From Welwitschia mirabilis (taxonomy: Eukaryota; Gnetophyta; Gnetopsida; Welwitschiales), in assembly GCA_051453625.1 (NCBI GenBank), contig JBOZIK010000001.1:234255927-234319926 (forward strand): DNA of 64,000 nucleotides. Direction: 5' to 3'. The notes under the pieces were generated by a model that was not told the origin of the DNA, did not search any database, and was given only the letters and a program-made list of their open reading frames with translations. Shown in pieces: positions 1-12,735 of this stretch. Both the position numbers and the translations under genes were made by a program. Every line of letters starts with the position of its first letter. The first letter of the stretch is position 1.

Positions 1-71
<71 letters not shown>
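1..71. repeat. (AC)n microsatellite
   Basis: An uninterrupted AC dinucleotide run that begins at the window edge, so its true length is unknown. A second run of the same kind lies at 14147. Confidence 0.98.
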
Positions 72-72
<1 letters not shown>

Positions 73-3000
73 TATTATGCTTTTATCATTATTTGTGTTA
101 TCACTTTATATGTTGAATTATTTACAGGACCAGCATTCAGATCCACAATCATTCACTTAAGCTACAAACATCTCTATGATTCACCAATAAGGCTTAGTAA
201 ATGATGTAATTTGTCATCATTATATATTCTAATAATAGGTCTAGTATCACATCCTATAGATGAACATCTTGATTGTTAGTATGCTTCATTCTTCTTATCA
301 TTGTCACTTGTATGAGACTTGCAAGGAGACTAGTTGGGAGGTGTGATGAAGCCTATATTTTAAACAAAATAAAATATTAATAATTAATATTTTACATTAA
401 TTTATAAACTTTAATACTGCATTTAGAGGTATTTTTGCATTTTTTAGGTGACAGGTATCTTGAAAATTCAAGGGGCTTAAAATGATGCATTATGATCTAG
501 TTCAAGTTTCTTCACAATGCTTGTGATTGAAAGATTAAGATTGAGGGTGAAAATGCAGATCATGGATGACTAATTCAATACTAAAGCCCTATAGATGATT
601 CATAGTTACTTTTTCATCACCATATACCATCCTCTTGCTGATGAGACTATTATAATTCATTTTAACACTGGATGCATGGCATTGGATGACATCAGAGCTT
701 TTAGAACATCAGTACCTTAGAAAATTGCATTCTAGAAACCATACTCTATCTATTTCTAGTCCCTTTTGAGTTAAAATTAATAAATTCATGTCTTGTAAGC
801 CTTAAAAGATAAAATTAGATTATGTTTTATTTTTGGATTTTTAATAGTTATGTATGAAACTACTTGTGACACTATAGCACCAATTCCAAGAGTAAAATGG
901 CACTGTAGTGCCATGTGATAGTTTTATAAAATATGACATGAAACACATGCAAACTAGTGATGGTTTTGGTAACTTCTTGACTTTCAACTAATCCTAAAGC
1001 ATCTATAAAAACCTCCCCTTAGTGTTTATGTCAAAATCATGTCATTAATATACCATTATTATGGCATTTTTGCCATTTAAAAGCATTCAAAGGTGATTTT
1101 CTATCCATTTTCTCTCATTTTTCTTCATTTCCAAGTTGATCTTCTCTTTTTATTAACTTTGGAAACCTTGTACATTCCTCATTCTCATTTTTCATTGTCA
1201 TTCCAAATCATTGTTAGCCTCCTAAACCTTTTCATACCCTATTTCTCATCATCGTTTCTCCCATTTCCATTCATCTAGAGGGCATTATAGGGGTGGTGAA
1301 GTGCACGTGATCACACAGTGTAGGAGGAGGATAAAGCATCAAATATTGTAAGTAATTAGATGGAGCAATAAAAGAAAGGGCTATGCATTCTTCTAAAATT
1401 AATAAGTGTTCCTTTCTTTATGTTTTTAATGTTTTTTTATTATTGATTTATGCACGTTTATCATGATTTTTCAATGTAATTAGACTTTTATAGCTTATAG
1501 CATAACTAGTGTTAATTTGATTATATAATAATTAGTAATTTTCATAGCAATCTGAGTTTTTTGCATGTTTTTTCTCACTCTTTGTCCAAATAAATCATGT
1601 GTTTTACTTTACTTTCCTCATTTTTTTTCAGTTTCTAGTACATTTCTCATAATTTCACTGTTCATCTAAAGAAATTTATGTTGGACTTCTATTTTCTCCT
1701 CTCTAATAATAGTATAATGGTCTAAAATATGTTAGTTATGATTTTCTAAAATCAAAATTATTATTTGTTCCAAGAATTATTCTCTCTTCTTTTTCCTTTC
1801 TCAAAGTCAAAGAAGAATAGTTAATTTTAGAGGTCATTTTGGCCATAACATTTACTATGCAACTCTTACGATTATGAAATTTTATTGGTAGATTCCTCTC
1901 ATCATTTAGAAACTTTCTTTCAGAAAGTGTCAAAATCCAAATTCCGTCTATAAAGCCCCATTTTTAGTCATTTTGAGTCTTAGTTCTAGTTTTACCTAGA
2001 AATATTTCTAAACTATCAAATATTATTTTTTCCAATTTTGCATAGTAAATTTCTCAATCATTTTTAATGTTTTTTTAAAACTTCCAGATTCTATCTTATA
2101 GTATTTTTTGAGTATTTTCAGAATACAAAATCTAGTTTTTCTCAAGTTTTATAGTTTGACTAGTATTCACAGTCAAAGTAGGGTTGACTATAATTTTGTT
2201 ACTATTTTTCTAGATGAACTATTTTTGATTAGTTCCAATTGATTCTATTTAATCTTGAATATTTAATTTTATAAACTTGTTTTATGTCATATTTTGAGTA
2301 TTTTGAGAGTTCTTAAATTTTCTAAGTCTATTTCTCTAAATTTTCTTTCTCCCTTTTCTTTCTTTTCTTCATTTCTTCTTATTTTATCAATCAAAACAAG
2401 TTGAAAATAACTAGGATTCCTTTGATTTGATGAACACTCTTATGTTGGTTTTTATCAATTTCCTATTGATTTAAACCCTGATTTTGATGTTTCAATGATT
2501 TTATAATTTATTTTATGCTTAAGTAAAGAGTTATCTTTCAAGTCATGTGTGCTGCAATTTAGTAAAAATCTTTTTTTGTCAAATTATTTGCCTAATCCAT
2601 TTGAAAAGTCTAGATTTATGAGTGTTATATTTTGATTTTCAATTGATGTAAATTTTATATATAATGAATTATGATGTTTGAATTACCTAATTACATCCAT
2701 TTAATATGAATTAAAAAAGTTAACTTTAAGGAAAATTATTTTTACATATGAAAATGACCTAGGTAAATTTGAATGTTTAAACTTCTTTGCTATTTCATGT
2801 GAATTATAAATGATCTTTATAATCTTATGAATGTTTATAAAATATTACTTCTTCTTATTTAATTATATTTTCATTTTCATGTCTTGTGAAATTATGCTTT
2901 TACATATGTAATTTCATGATTATTTTGTGTCATGTGTGTTAAATTAATCGTATGTCACTTAAGATAAATAGTTATTTTATCATATGAAGTGATAGTCTAA

Positions 3001-3207
3001 TAAGGCAATTTAAATATCTTCATATGAATTCATGTTTAGTATTCCATGGGTTTAATTGCAATTTGACCTAGAAGATTTCTTTATGATGTACTTTGAACTT
3101 TTCATACTTAATTCTCTTTTCCTAAGTTGAATTATCATTTTAAGTACACATTTATTTTTGTGAAGCTTATAATATGATTTCCTTGTTTTAAAAATTGAGT
3201 TTTTACT
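72..3207. other. AT-rich DNA without recognisable genes
   Basis: About 3.1 kb with only short chance ORFs. No conserved domain, transposon end or RNA gene was recognised on either strand. Homopolymer T runs and TA-rich stretches are common. Confidence 0.6.
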
Positions 3208-3590
3208 TTGTTCAGATGTCACATTGCTAATGTGACAGCTTGATGATGATGTCATATTAATGTTAAGAATCCATAATGTCTAATAGTGCTTCACATTCAT
3301 AAGGGAACATCACACTGCTGATGTAGTAATCCAATAATGATGTCATGTTGACATCAGTAGTCTAGACTGCCTAATAGTGCTTCACATTCATAAGGAAGCA
3401 CTAGGCTTTTGATGTGGTAGCCTAACAATGATGTCATGCTAACATTGGTTTTTTATAGTGGCGAATAGTGCTTCACATACATAAGATGATGTAACACTAC
3501 TAATGTGGAAGACCAATGATGATGTCATAATGACAATGATAGTTGTAGAGGATTATCAGTGAACTAGACTTATAAGGAGGTGCCACACTA
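3208..3590. repeat. 91-bp tandem repeat, about four copies
   Basis: The phrase AATAGTGCTTCACATTCATA recurs at about 3282, 3373 and 3464 with 91-bp spacing, and a more diverged form follows at about 3555. Each unit also carries a GATGATGTCAT-type stretch and a CACACTGCTGATGT-type stretch. The copies differ by point changes, so the array is old. No coding potential is seen. It could be a small satellite or internal repeats of an unrecognised element. Confidence 0.85.
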
Positions 3591-4620
3591 TTCACCAGAC
3601 ATCTAAAACTCAATGACAGTCTATACAAGAATTTCCTTCTATAGAATTTTCAAATGTATTGATGATATTTTTCTTCTTATCTTGGATATTTTACTAATCA
3701 ATATGTTTATATTAATGATTTTGGATGATTGTGATTATGTATTTTGACAACATCATACATTAATATGTAGTCTCTATTTGGTTTTTTCTTATTTCTTTTG
3801 TAGTTTATCCCTATTAAAAAAATATATTAGACTAACAAATATATTTTAATACCTCTTAATACCAAGTGAATTTACTATTACATTAAATTTCATGAAATTG
3901 GATATTGTAGTAATTATGTCAATACATTCAAAAAATACCTAAGGTAGGTCTTCCAACCATTTCTCATCTATTTCAACTAGTGATAATGCTTTCTTAAGAA
4001 GTTTATAAACCTTATTAACACTATACTTATCATTGATGTTATTACTATCACCTTTTCTTCCAAATTAATGTCAACATTAAAAGTGATATTTTACACATTT
4101 TAAGAATTTGATATAGATTTACTAATATTAATATTAGTTTAACATTTTTAACATTAACAATGATGATTTAAATCTAAGATACGATTTTAACCAATTTTAT
4201 TCCATGGTTATCTACTCTCAAGATCAAATGAACTTTGAAATTATCTATTCATTGATCATGACTATTGTAGATATGAATTGTACAAACTTGAGCATGCGCT
4301 TTTTCATGTTCCCATTTGGTGTCCCATAAATAGGAATATATTGGTGATGTAAATTTTGGATTTTAGAAAAAATTTTGGATTAGGTGATTTTGTTACTTAA
4401 TATGTGATTAATTATAGTCACATCCTAAAAACATACAATAATCACCTAGTATTAATATTTATTTGTTTCATAATTTTTAATATATATTTATTTAAATTTT
4501 TTTTTTTTTTTACAAACTCATTATTCTTTGATGATCTCTGATTTTAAGGTTTTTTATTAACAAGTCCATCTTGTTGCTAAAACTCTATCATTTACTTTCA
4601 ATTCACTTTATTTTTAAGAA
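3591..4620. other. AT-rich DNA without recognisable genes
   Basis: About 1 kb between the 91-bp repeats and the copia LTR. It includes a poly-T tract near 4498-4512. No supported gene or element end was seen. Confidence 0.55.
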
Positions 4621-5370
4621 TGACATTAAGGCATAATAAGTCATACACCATAGTCTTTCCATTTAGGTTAAAACAATATTATTTAGTATTAGTATGTAAT
4701 ATTGTTTTCTATCATCCATTATCCTGGTTAAATGTGGCATTATCTTGATCATCCATGTAAGATTTCATTTATTTTAGTAAGTGATAGGAAGGTAATACCA
4801 ATGTTCCTAATATAGTTAGATTTGCTTGTAAACTAAGAGGATGAATCTATGTAAGGTACATGAATGAACCATGTATCTATGAGATTATGATGAGAGATTA
4901 TCTTAGCTAATTAGGGAATATGGTTATAGGACTCTATGTATATATACAATTGAATGCTAATGGTATACATAACCTCATTATTGTGGTTATCAATCACTCT
5001 TCTCATTTTAGTCATAGAGTTTGATGTTTGAATAGTTTGATTCCTATTCATTACTCATTTCTTGTTAGATCCTTGAATGTTTTAGTATGTAAAGATCAAA
5101 TTAGGTGGTTGCTTTGAAATCTTATTTATGCATCTTAAGTTATCTCTAACATATCAGTTAATTTTGCAGATATTTCACTTATTATTTATTTTAGTTTAGA
5201 TATGTACTACTTAAGGATTATTTATTTTAATTATCTCCAATCTATTCTTATTAGATTTAGTTCCATCTAGCATAAGCTTTTATATAAATAAAAGCAAACT
5301 CAATGGAAATAAGAAGTTTCATGATTTCAAGGCTTTTACTATAAATTTTTGGATTCTTTAATTGTTTTAG
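4621..5370 (+). repeat. 5' LTR of the copia element
   Basis: The start TGACATTAAGGCATAATAAG aligns with TGCTAAGGCACAATAAG at 12738. Further matching blocks are AGGTTAAAACAATATTATTTA, GTTCCATCTAGCATAAGC and the AT-rich end near 5340-5365. A stretch of about 300 bp (roughly 4796-5065) is absent from the 3' copy. That stretch contains TATATATAC at 4939, a candidate TATA box. The LTR is followed directly by a primer-site remnant. Confidence 0.72.
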
Positions 5371-5371
5371 T

Positions 5372-5383
5372 TAGTATTAAAGC
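5372..5383 (+). other. Primer-binding site remnant (tRNA-iMet type)
   Basis: TAGTATTAAAGC sits just after the LTR end. The standard plant copia primer site TGGTATCAGAGC differs from it by one C-to-T and two G-to-A changes. The position and the transition-only differences support the call. The site is short, so chance is not excluded. Confidence 0.5.
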
Positions 5384-8300
5384 TTTAAAATATTCTTTAG
5401 GTTACTTGACACTTCTTTACAACTACTTAATTGCATATTACACTTCTTGTTACCATTGTTTACATGATTTGTGCATCCGTCCTCTTTATTTTTTTTAAGA
5501 ACTTTTCACATATTATTTTATTTCTTATTTAATTTATCATTATTTTTAATTTTTTGGTTCTTTTTCTTTATAAGCTCTTAAAGTTTATCTAAAAAATAGA
5601 ACAAAGAATTTTATTTACTTTTTTTCTTTTTTAACTATAGTTTAAGATCTTAATACCATTTTTCCATGATCAAACATCTTATGAATGTAATAATTTTTTT
5701 CAAGTCCACTGCTTTTACTATTAAATCTTATAAGGGTTTTTGAATCTTTACTCATTTCAAAAAAATCTTTCATTTTAATTTTATCACTATAACAAAACCA
5801 TCAATCCATTATATTTTTATTTTGATAAAGCATGGATAATAGTAAGTTGTAGAGGCATTGCTAAATTTTTTTAAAGAAATCCTCTACATATCTTCAACTT
5901 GTTCGGATTACTTTGTAAAGGCATTACTAGATTCTTTGAAGATATCCTTTGTATGTTTATAGAGTTTTTACTTTTCATAAGTATATTTTATTGTGCTTCT
6001 CTTCATTATTCTTTAACTATCATGTGTTTAATAAAATGAATAGTTTACTATTAGTAATTTCAAATCACTTATGAGCATTAATCTAAACACTGATAATAAT
6101 CATGTGAGTGGAAATATTGCCCTTAGTTATAACCATCATTTCATTATACAAGACCATAGACATTAATGGATATAAAAATAACTACGAATAATCAATAAAG
6201 CATAGCTTACATAACATGTATTGAATTTCTTATGGAATATTTTTTTGTAACCATCACCACCACTGTTATAGCTTAAATGGAGTAAATGGTTCATATGTTC
6301 TTCCATTAATACTAGGATCTACTAATGTTTGCCTCTATCACATGTGATTTATACTTTTTATGAATTTTGGTAGATTTTAAGTTTCTAATTTGGAATGGAT
6401 ATTCCATTTACAATATGAAATATCTTACACCTATGTAGAAGAATACCTATTATAATAAAAAAATGTAATGGCATTTTTATTTACGTTGAACATTTGACTC
6501 CCTTTTATGCACATGTACTTTCTACTTATTCTTGAAAATTTTATATACTTTTAAATTTTTTGAACATTTATACATTAAAGATTATCTCTTACTTATTTCT
6601 CAAGTTTAGTAGAAATGTATAGGAAGATCCACTTAGCTTAATTTGTACTTGGGAAACTATTTTCACTTGTACTTTAAATAGATAAAGATAAGTTTAGGAT
6701 GTGAAGATTAACTTAACTTGACCATATTAAAATAAAGGCCCTTTCACTTTTTATTGCATTTTCACACTTAATCTTGCACATTTAAAGTAATTAAATCATA
6801 CTAACAAAACATGGTATGCTTAAAAATTTAAGACTTAAAAGTTTTACATTTAAATTTTAACATTTATTTTAAGTATATATTATTTAAGGACTAAAATTAA
6901 AAATTATGCACTTCTAAAAACCTTTTTTCTTCACTAGAACTAAGTCTTGATTGATAATGAATATAGAAAGTCTTATATGAAAAAAAGATCCTTATTGGAA
7001 TACATTACCCTTTAAGCTTATTGTGAAATCTTTAACTTCCATAACTATGTGTCTTAAGCTACATAGAAAGCCATGTATCTGTTAAAGGAAAATGTTATAG
7101 GAACCTCAAGTATAGATTTTTGTGTACATATTGATAATTAAGGGTATATTGGATAAATGCTAAAGGCATTATGGTATGATCTATTAAGAGTCCATTAACA
7201 ACTTTATAGGAAGGTATAAGTATAATTAATTAAAATTTATTAAGTTGGATGCATAAGTAGGTTAACAACATTGTATCGTACTCTCTTTTAAGAAGGTTAT
7301 ATTATTAAGATAACCAAAATCAGTTGACAAATTGGAAAGCCCATTAACATAATTTATGCTTTCTTTTTTCTCTTTTTAAAAACAAGAGTAACCCTCTTAG
7401 AAGAAACATGATTACTATGTAGTCTCAGAGTATGATCTAAAATTAACAAAACTTTTAATTAATTATATTAATAGTGTTGGAAATTTACATTAAAATTTAA
7501 ATTATATGCATAAGAATTTATAACAAAATTGTATATTTTCTTTTTATGTATGATAAATTTACATGTTTTTTATTGTCATCTTGATTACCACTTGATTGTG
7601 GTTTGGATATATCACTTGAATTATGGATGTAAGTAATATTCCTTTTAAGTTAATTATATGTCTCTAATATGATTGCATATATTATCACTTTTTATCATAT
7701 CATTATGACTCATATAGATTATTTGAATTATGAATAAGAGTAAGATCTCTTTTAGGTTGATTATAGTGTTTTATTTTGATCTTATTATTTAATTTGATAT
7801 ATAGTTTTCTAGTATGATGGATACATCATTTAAGTTTGTTGATATGAGAAAGATCCTATTAAAATCAACTATTACTTACAACTTGTTATGTCTTATGTTG
7901 TTCTCCTTACATCATGATAAAAATAGAAGGAAATAATTAGATTGTATGTATCTTTTTACTCATATGATGATATCTAAAATCATGAGAATTATACATGTTA
8001 TGCTTTAGAATGATTAAACTTGGAAAGATTAACATGAGGATTTCATGTCAACAATGTGCATCTATAAATTCCATAAAAGCTTACATAACAGGTAATATGT
8101 CCTCTTTAGATTTAAAATGAAGAATATGTTTGAAAATCTATAACTAGCAAATTAACCAAGATTATGTATAAATATGTTGATTCTTAGAATAACAACCTTG
8201 TGATTATATAAAAAACAAGCTAAACCATTCTTATAACTTTATAGAATATTTTGTATGATAACTATAATTAATAGCTAATTCATCTTATGAGAATCATGAA

Positions 8301-8729
8301 GATGTTGTATCATGAAAAGAGTAAAATTAATAATTAATCATAAAAATAATTGGTATTAGAAAAAAACTAATAAAATTAACCTATAAAACTAAGTTTTAAT
8401 TCATTATTTCAACTTAAGGAGATGTTACTTATAAGATTCATATTTTCATAGTTACATTTTTATCCTTGATAATATGTACTTACTAAACATGACATTTAGT
8501 TAATTAAGAAAGAATCTCTTAGCCATTGAAGGCCTATTTTATTTGACTATCTTCTTGACATCTAATGCTGCTGCTAAAGTGTTATGTTCTCATAGATAAA
8601 AAATAAATAGATCTTAGGAAAAGCCATAATCCAATGGTAAGAAAAAATATTCTTAAAATTCACAACAAGATTCATCACATTAATGACATTAATTATAGCT
8701 AAATAAAAAAGTGAACGAGTATAATATTT
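5384..8729 (+). other. Copia interior, 5' part without recognisable gag
   Basis: A gag gene would be expected here, but I could not read a gag motif on either strand. The stretch contains an imperfect 66-bp duplication (GTAGAGGCATTGCTA near 5849 and GTAAAGGCATTACTA near 5915) and the 107-bp repeats listed separately. It may be too decayed to read or partly replaced by other insertions. Confidence 0.45.
7590..7900. repeat. Imperfect tandem repeat, about 107 bp, three copies
   Basis: Related segments start near 7611 (ATCACTTGAATTATGGATG), 7717 (ATTATTTGAATTATGAATA) and 7825 (CATCATTTAAGTTTGTTGA). Each is followed by GTAAGTAAT/AGTAAGATC/GAAAGATCC and a TTTTAAGTTAATTA-like block. They are strongly diverged and have no coding potential. 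Confidence 0.6.
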
Positions 8730-8739
8730 TTCTTAAATA

Positions 8740-9290
8740 GAATAACTATCAATGTTCATGTTGTGGATGAAAAGAATGTGCCTCTAATCACTACTGCATT
8801 ATGTGTGACAAAATTACCTTAATGAGTAAAATAAATTTAATTACCAATGATTTTAATTCTTCTAATTAGCTTAAATGGTATGAATTAAACATAGTTTTTT
8901 AGAGTTATGATTTCTTAGATGGAAAAGAATATTTATTATGTTTAAATTTGGATTTTTGATATTGATGATACAAAGAACATGAATATACACATGATATCCC
9001 TTTATTAAGGAATAGTTGATAATGTCATGTTTGTTCTTCCTTATGCTCACATCTTCTTTGGCTTTTTGCTTTTATGAGAGAATATCATTCAATCTTTATC
9101 AAAAGATATTAAATTAATATTTACAATTGTCATCATAATAGTGTCATGAAGGACTATATGAATGAAAATATCATGCATTTTTTAAGATTGTATTAGAATG
9201 TGTGAAATTTTTCGTACTATATCTCAAGCTGATATACCATAATCTCTTTTATGACAGGCTCTCTTGGGACATCCTAGGTTTTACTCTTGA
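8740..9290 (+). pseudogene. Copia gag end, protease and pre-integrase remnant
   Basis: Three weak signals lie in the expected order. A Cys-rich stretch at 8753-8800 (C-S-C-C-G then two more Cys) may be a ruined CCHC zinc knuckle of gag. At 8949-8984 the reading W-I-F-D-I-D-D-T-K-N-M matches the copia protease active-site pattern W-x-x-D-[ST]-G-A-[ST]-x-H-M, with Gly and Ala both replaced by Asp. At about 9240-9280, F-Y-D-R-L followed, with a one-base shift, by L-G-H-P resembles the pre-integrase motif W-H-x-R-L-G-H-P. The reading frames differ and stops lie between, so this is a pseudogene. The nested element at 9309 follows at once. Confidence 0.5.
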
Positions 9291-9308
9291 TGCACATATT
9301 GTTAAGCT

Positions 9309-9590
9309 AGCTACTTAACCCAAAATTCACGAGTGATGGAAAGCCATGTTAGATTTTTATAATTCTAAAGAAACTTAGTTAACCTCTGTCATATGAATCT
9401 AATATGGATTAGCTTGTTGGAGGTTACCATTACTTAGTGTAGCACTCATTAGAACTTAAACTTAAGACCTAGTCTTTGATACCATGTTCACCTAAAATTC
9501 ATGATAAGTGTAAACTCATGCTAGATTTGTATAATTCTTAGGATACTTAGCCAACATATGAATGATTATCATTTCATACTTTTAATTCGT
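9309..9590 (-). mobile_element. TRIM-like miniature LTR element (candidate)
   Basis: Two direct repeats of about 75-80 bp (9319-9395 and 9491-9570) share AAAATTCA, CATG(T/C)TAGATTT(T/G)TATAATTCT and ATATGAAT. They flank an interior of only about 95 bp. On the minus strand the right copy ends GAACA and is followed immediately by TGGTATCAAAGACTAGG (9474-9490), which resembles the tRNA-iMet primer site TGGTATCAGAGC. Short terminal repeats, a primer site and no coding capacity are the marks of terminal-repeat retrotransposons in miniature. No clear polypurine tract or target duplication is visible. A chance duplication beside a primer-site-like sequence is the alternative. Confidence 0.5.
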
Positions 9591-10317
9591 AATATTTTTC
9601 CTAATTTAAAGCATGCATTTTAGGCAAATAAATATAAAACTAGCTTTAATAAGTTAGTAAACAGCTAATGAAAAATTCTTTTTATTAATAGTAATTTATG
9701 TGGTTTCATTTATATTCCTATACTTTAAGAATATTATTACTTCATCTTTTTTATCAATGATTTCTAATGCACTAATTAAGTGTATTTTATGAGATCAAAA
9801 TATCAAGTTCTAAATATATATAAATTATTTAAGACCAATGTGGAAAGGCCACTTGAATGTAAAGTTAAATATTTTTACTCCAATAATGATTTTAATTATA
9901 ATTTCTCTAGATGTAAGATAATGTGACATATTTATTTTAATCATTTATTTATGTGTCTTATCCAAATTTTAAAAGAAACTAAAATCACTTAATAAAAGTG
10001 AAAGAATAATGAGTAAGAGTACTATGTTCAACTATGATAATTTCTTACATTCAATTATGGCATTTACTTACAATCCATTATGATCTTTTCTTACATGTAA
10101 TTATAGCACTCCTTTCTTGCTATTTGTGTTGTTGATATGATGGATCATGAAGAGTGTAAACATGTGAATAAGGACATGTACTCTTATGTATGAATTAAAA
10201 AAAAAAAGAGATAAATGAGTAGAATTTATTCTACCATGACTTTATCCTTATTGATATTTGTGGAAGTACTTTATGCATAAAATATTATTTTCTTGTTATG
10301 TCACATGATAGTTTTGG

Positions 10318-10417
10318 NNNNNNNNNNNNNNNNNNNNNNNNNNNNNNNNNNNNNNNNNNNNNNNNNNNNNNNNNNNNNNNNNNNNNNNNNNNNNNNNNNN
10401 NNNNNNNNNNNNNNNNN
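10318..10417. other. Assembly gap (100 N)
   Basis: Exactly 100 N, a size commonly used for gaps of unknown length. The copia integrase core may be missing here. Confidence 0.99.
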
Positions 10418-10539
10418 ATCTTATAATGTGTTAATAGAGTTTAAATAGGATTTGATCCTAGGTTCCATTGTGCATGATAGTTAATAACTATATATAAAAA
10501 AAATATTATGGTTAATTAGGGTAATTAAAGTTAGGGTGT

Positions 10540-10745
10540 TACATAAATGCTATGTTTATATTCTAAATGAGCATCATGAAAGAATTGAAGAAAATTCTTA
10601 AATTGGTATTTTTGTGGGATATGCAACTAAATAGAAAGAATTCACTCTTAAGCATTAAAAGATTCCTGTTTCTAATAATATCATTTTCTTAGAAACTTTA
10701 GGGATTGATTTAAATATTGATATTTCTAAGCTTTATCCTTACTCT
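10540..10745 (+). pseudogene. Copia integrase C-terminal remnant
   Basis: From about 10545 one frame reads K-C-Y-V-Y-I-L-N-E-H-H-E-R-I-E-E-N-S, a stop, then I-G-I-F-V-G-Y-A-T. This matches the segment just after the copia integrase core, where a conserved F-x-G-x-x-A...K-L-x-x-K-S stretch leads into x-x-x-F-V-G-Y. The following residues, ending V-S-N-N-I-I-F-L-E, match the V-x-S-R-D-V-x-F-x-E motif. A single in-frame stop falls where a conserved hydrophilic residue is expected. The catalytic D-D-E core itself is not readable upstream; it is lost, or lies in the gap and the nested insertion. Confidence 0.7.
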
Positions 10746-11389
10746 CATTTTGTAAAAATTTTGAATGCTTAGTATCCTATGGTTAACTAGAAATATGTGA
10801 ATATACTTTTTAATTATTAAATTCCTTTTAGTTAAAATGATTCATTAAGTATCCAACCTTGAGAAATTAAGAAAGCTTATGTATCTAGAACATACAACCA
10901 TTGTTTCAAATATAAACTCATTAAATTGTCCTAGTAGAAATGCTAATAATACTCAAATAAGATAATAATATACTTGGTTAGAGTCTACTATATATCATAG
11001 TTATGATGATATAAGGAAGAAAGTAAAAGTACATATCACTTTGAGTAATCTCATAATGATGATGATGAGTGACATCTAAATCATATATGATAAACTAATC
11101 TCTTTCAAGAACATCTTACAACATGATTGTCAAATATAAGAAATGATAAAAGGATATTATTCTTTCATTGATAATGGTCATTCAGAATTGGGTAATCTTT
11201 CATTAGTGCACTTTATAAAAATTATGTATTTTCAAAAAACCATACAATTTAACAATAATCTTAAAAGACATAAATGCTAACTCTTTTTTATAGGCCTAAT
11301 TTAATATAAAGGATAAACTATAATGGAGTCTTTAAAGTAATAATAAAATAAAATACCTTTGGAATTATGGTTGTTTTGGTAACTCAAAA

Positions 11390-11900
11390 TGCGGATGAAA
11401 ATTTCACCAATTAAACATTAAGACTATCTTTCTAAATGGATATTTTAAAAGAGGGTTTGAGGATATTCATAATATAATCTAAGGATTTTAAGTAAAAGGT
11501 AACCAAAAAAAGGGGACAAATTAATGAAGTCTTTGTATGAGTTAAAACAAGTACCAAAATCATGGTATAGGGTTTTTAATTTTGTAATTATCAAAATGTA
11601 CATGCTACGTAATTCATAAAATAAGATGGAAAGAAAATCTAGATGTATCAACGTATATGTGGATAATGTATTAATGACTTGTAATGATGGAGAATATCAA
11701 GTGCAACTAACATAAAAATAAATTCATGTAAGGCATATAAAATTTATTATCTAGGATTGGATAGATTCTACCTTAATTTAGAAACTATGCAAAAAAATAA
11801 TTACATATTCTTAATATAAAAGAAGCACATTGAAGATTTTTTTCATAAAATTAGTTTTTAAAATAATAAAAAAGCTATAACTCCTTTAGAAAAGAATGCT
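11390..11900 (+). pseudogene. Copia reverse transcriptase remnant
   Basis: The family normally reads D-V-x-x-A-F-L-N-G-x-L-x-E-x-V-Y-M. Here F-x-M-D-I-L-K-E-G appears near 11430-11455. K-x-V-x-K-L-x-x-S-L-Y-G-L-K-Q-A-P-x-x-W is represented by K-V-T-K-K through S-T-K-I-M-V near 11490-11570. The active-site box Y-V-D-D is visible at 11656-11667 as Y-V-D-N, followed by V-L-M-T-C, so the second catalytic Asp has become Asn by one G-to-A change. Stops and shifts are frequent. It lies between the integrase end and RNase H, as copia order requires. A minus-strand ORF of 68 codons over the same place is only its shadow. Confidence 0.75.
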
Positions 11901-11939
11901 AAAATCAATAAATAAAATATGGAAGAGTTATTCTTATCT

Positions 11940-12570
11940 ATGTTAGTAATATCAGCTATAATATATATTATGTGACTGATATTATATTTTAATATCTTTA
12001 TGCATTATAGATAAACCATTTAAATTATACTATGACAGTAATAAGACACTTGAAGAAGATAAAATAAGTAAGTCTTACCTACAAGAGAAATTCTAAATTT
12101 ATTTTAAAGACATATTATAATTTAGACTTTACTAGAGACCAATAACAATCATTGTTCATACTAGGATGTATTCTTAGAAAACAATATTTTTATCTTGAAA
12201 ATATAAGCATTAGAGAGTTATGAATTAACCATTTACTAAAGAAAAATAAACTTCTATCTTTAAAGCTTGCAAATATATTTAATAGTTGAAAAACTTTTGG
12301 AAGTAGTAAACTTGAAGTAAACTAAAGCAATGAAACTTTTCATAGATAATTAAATCTTCATCTAAATAGAACATAATCAATGCACCATCATAGGACAAAA
12401 TTTTTTTAGTTGAAGCTCATAAAATTAAGGAACTTATATAAAATGAAATGATTATTGTAGTATATTATCGAACTTTATAATAAACTATCAACATTCCAAT
12501 AAATACAATTGAAACAATTTTAGTATGTTGAATTAAAAATTAGATTAAATATGAGTTCTTAAAACTTATT
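11940..12570 (+). pseudogene. Copia RNase H and polyprotein C-terminus remnant
   Basis: Readable pieces follow the copia polyprotein tail. T-P-L-E-K-N and then L-S-M-L-V-I-S-A-I-I stand near 11880-11960, where the family has T-P-x-x-x...Y-x-x-x-V-G-S-L-x-Y. T-R-D-Q, G-C-I-L-R-K-Q-Y-F-Y-L and N-I-S-I-R-E-L stand near 12130-12220, the region of D-W-A-G-D...R-S-T-S-G-Y. A final stretch at 12388-12560 (H-H-R-T-K-F-F, then K-L-S-T-F-Q, then Q-L-K-Q-F) matches the end K-H-I-x-x-x-x-H-F-I-R...Q-x-A-D-I-x-T-K. The 3' LTR begins about 170 bp later. Confidence 0.6.
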
Positions 12571-12735
12571 TCTTTGTTGTCTAAAATGAGATTTATTTTG
12601 AAATTAAAATATTTATAAAACCATCTAATTTTGCTAATACTATAGAATGTTTTCATTATAGGATGCATTCTTAATGTTTTTCTCTAAGAACTTTGGTTTT
12701 TTGGGAGCAGAGAATATTTTCATGTTGAGTGGAAA

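Noticed and set aside
4270-4340. F-M-F-P-F-G-V-P reading resembling the RT M-P-F-G-L box
   Set aside because: No other RT motif lies near it on that strand, so it is probably chance.
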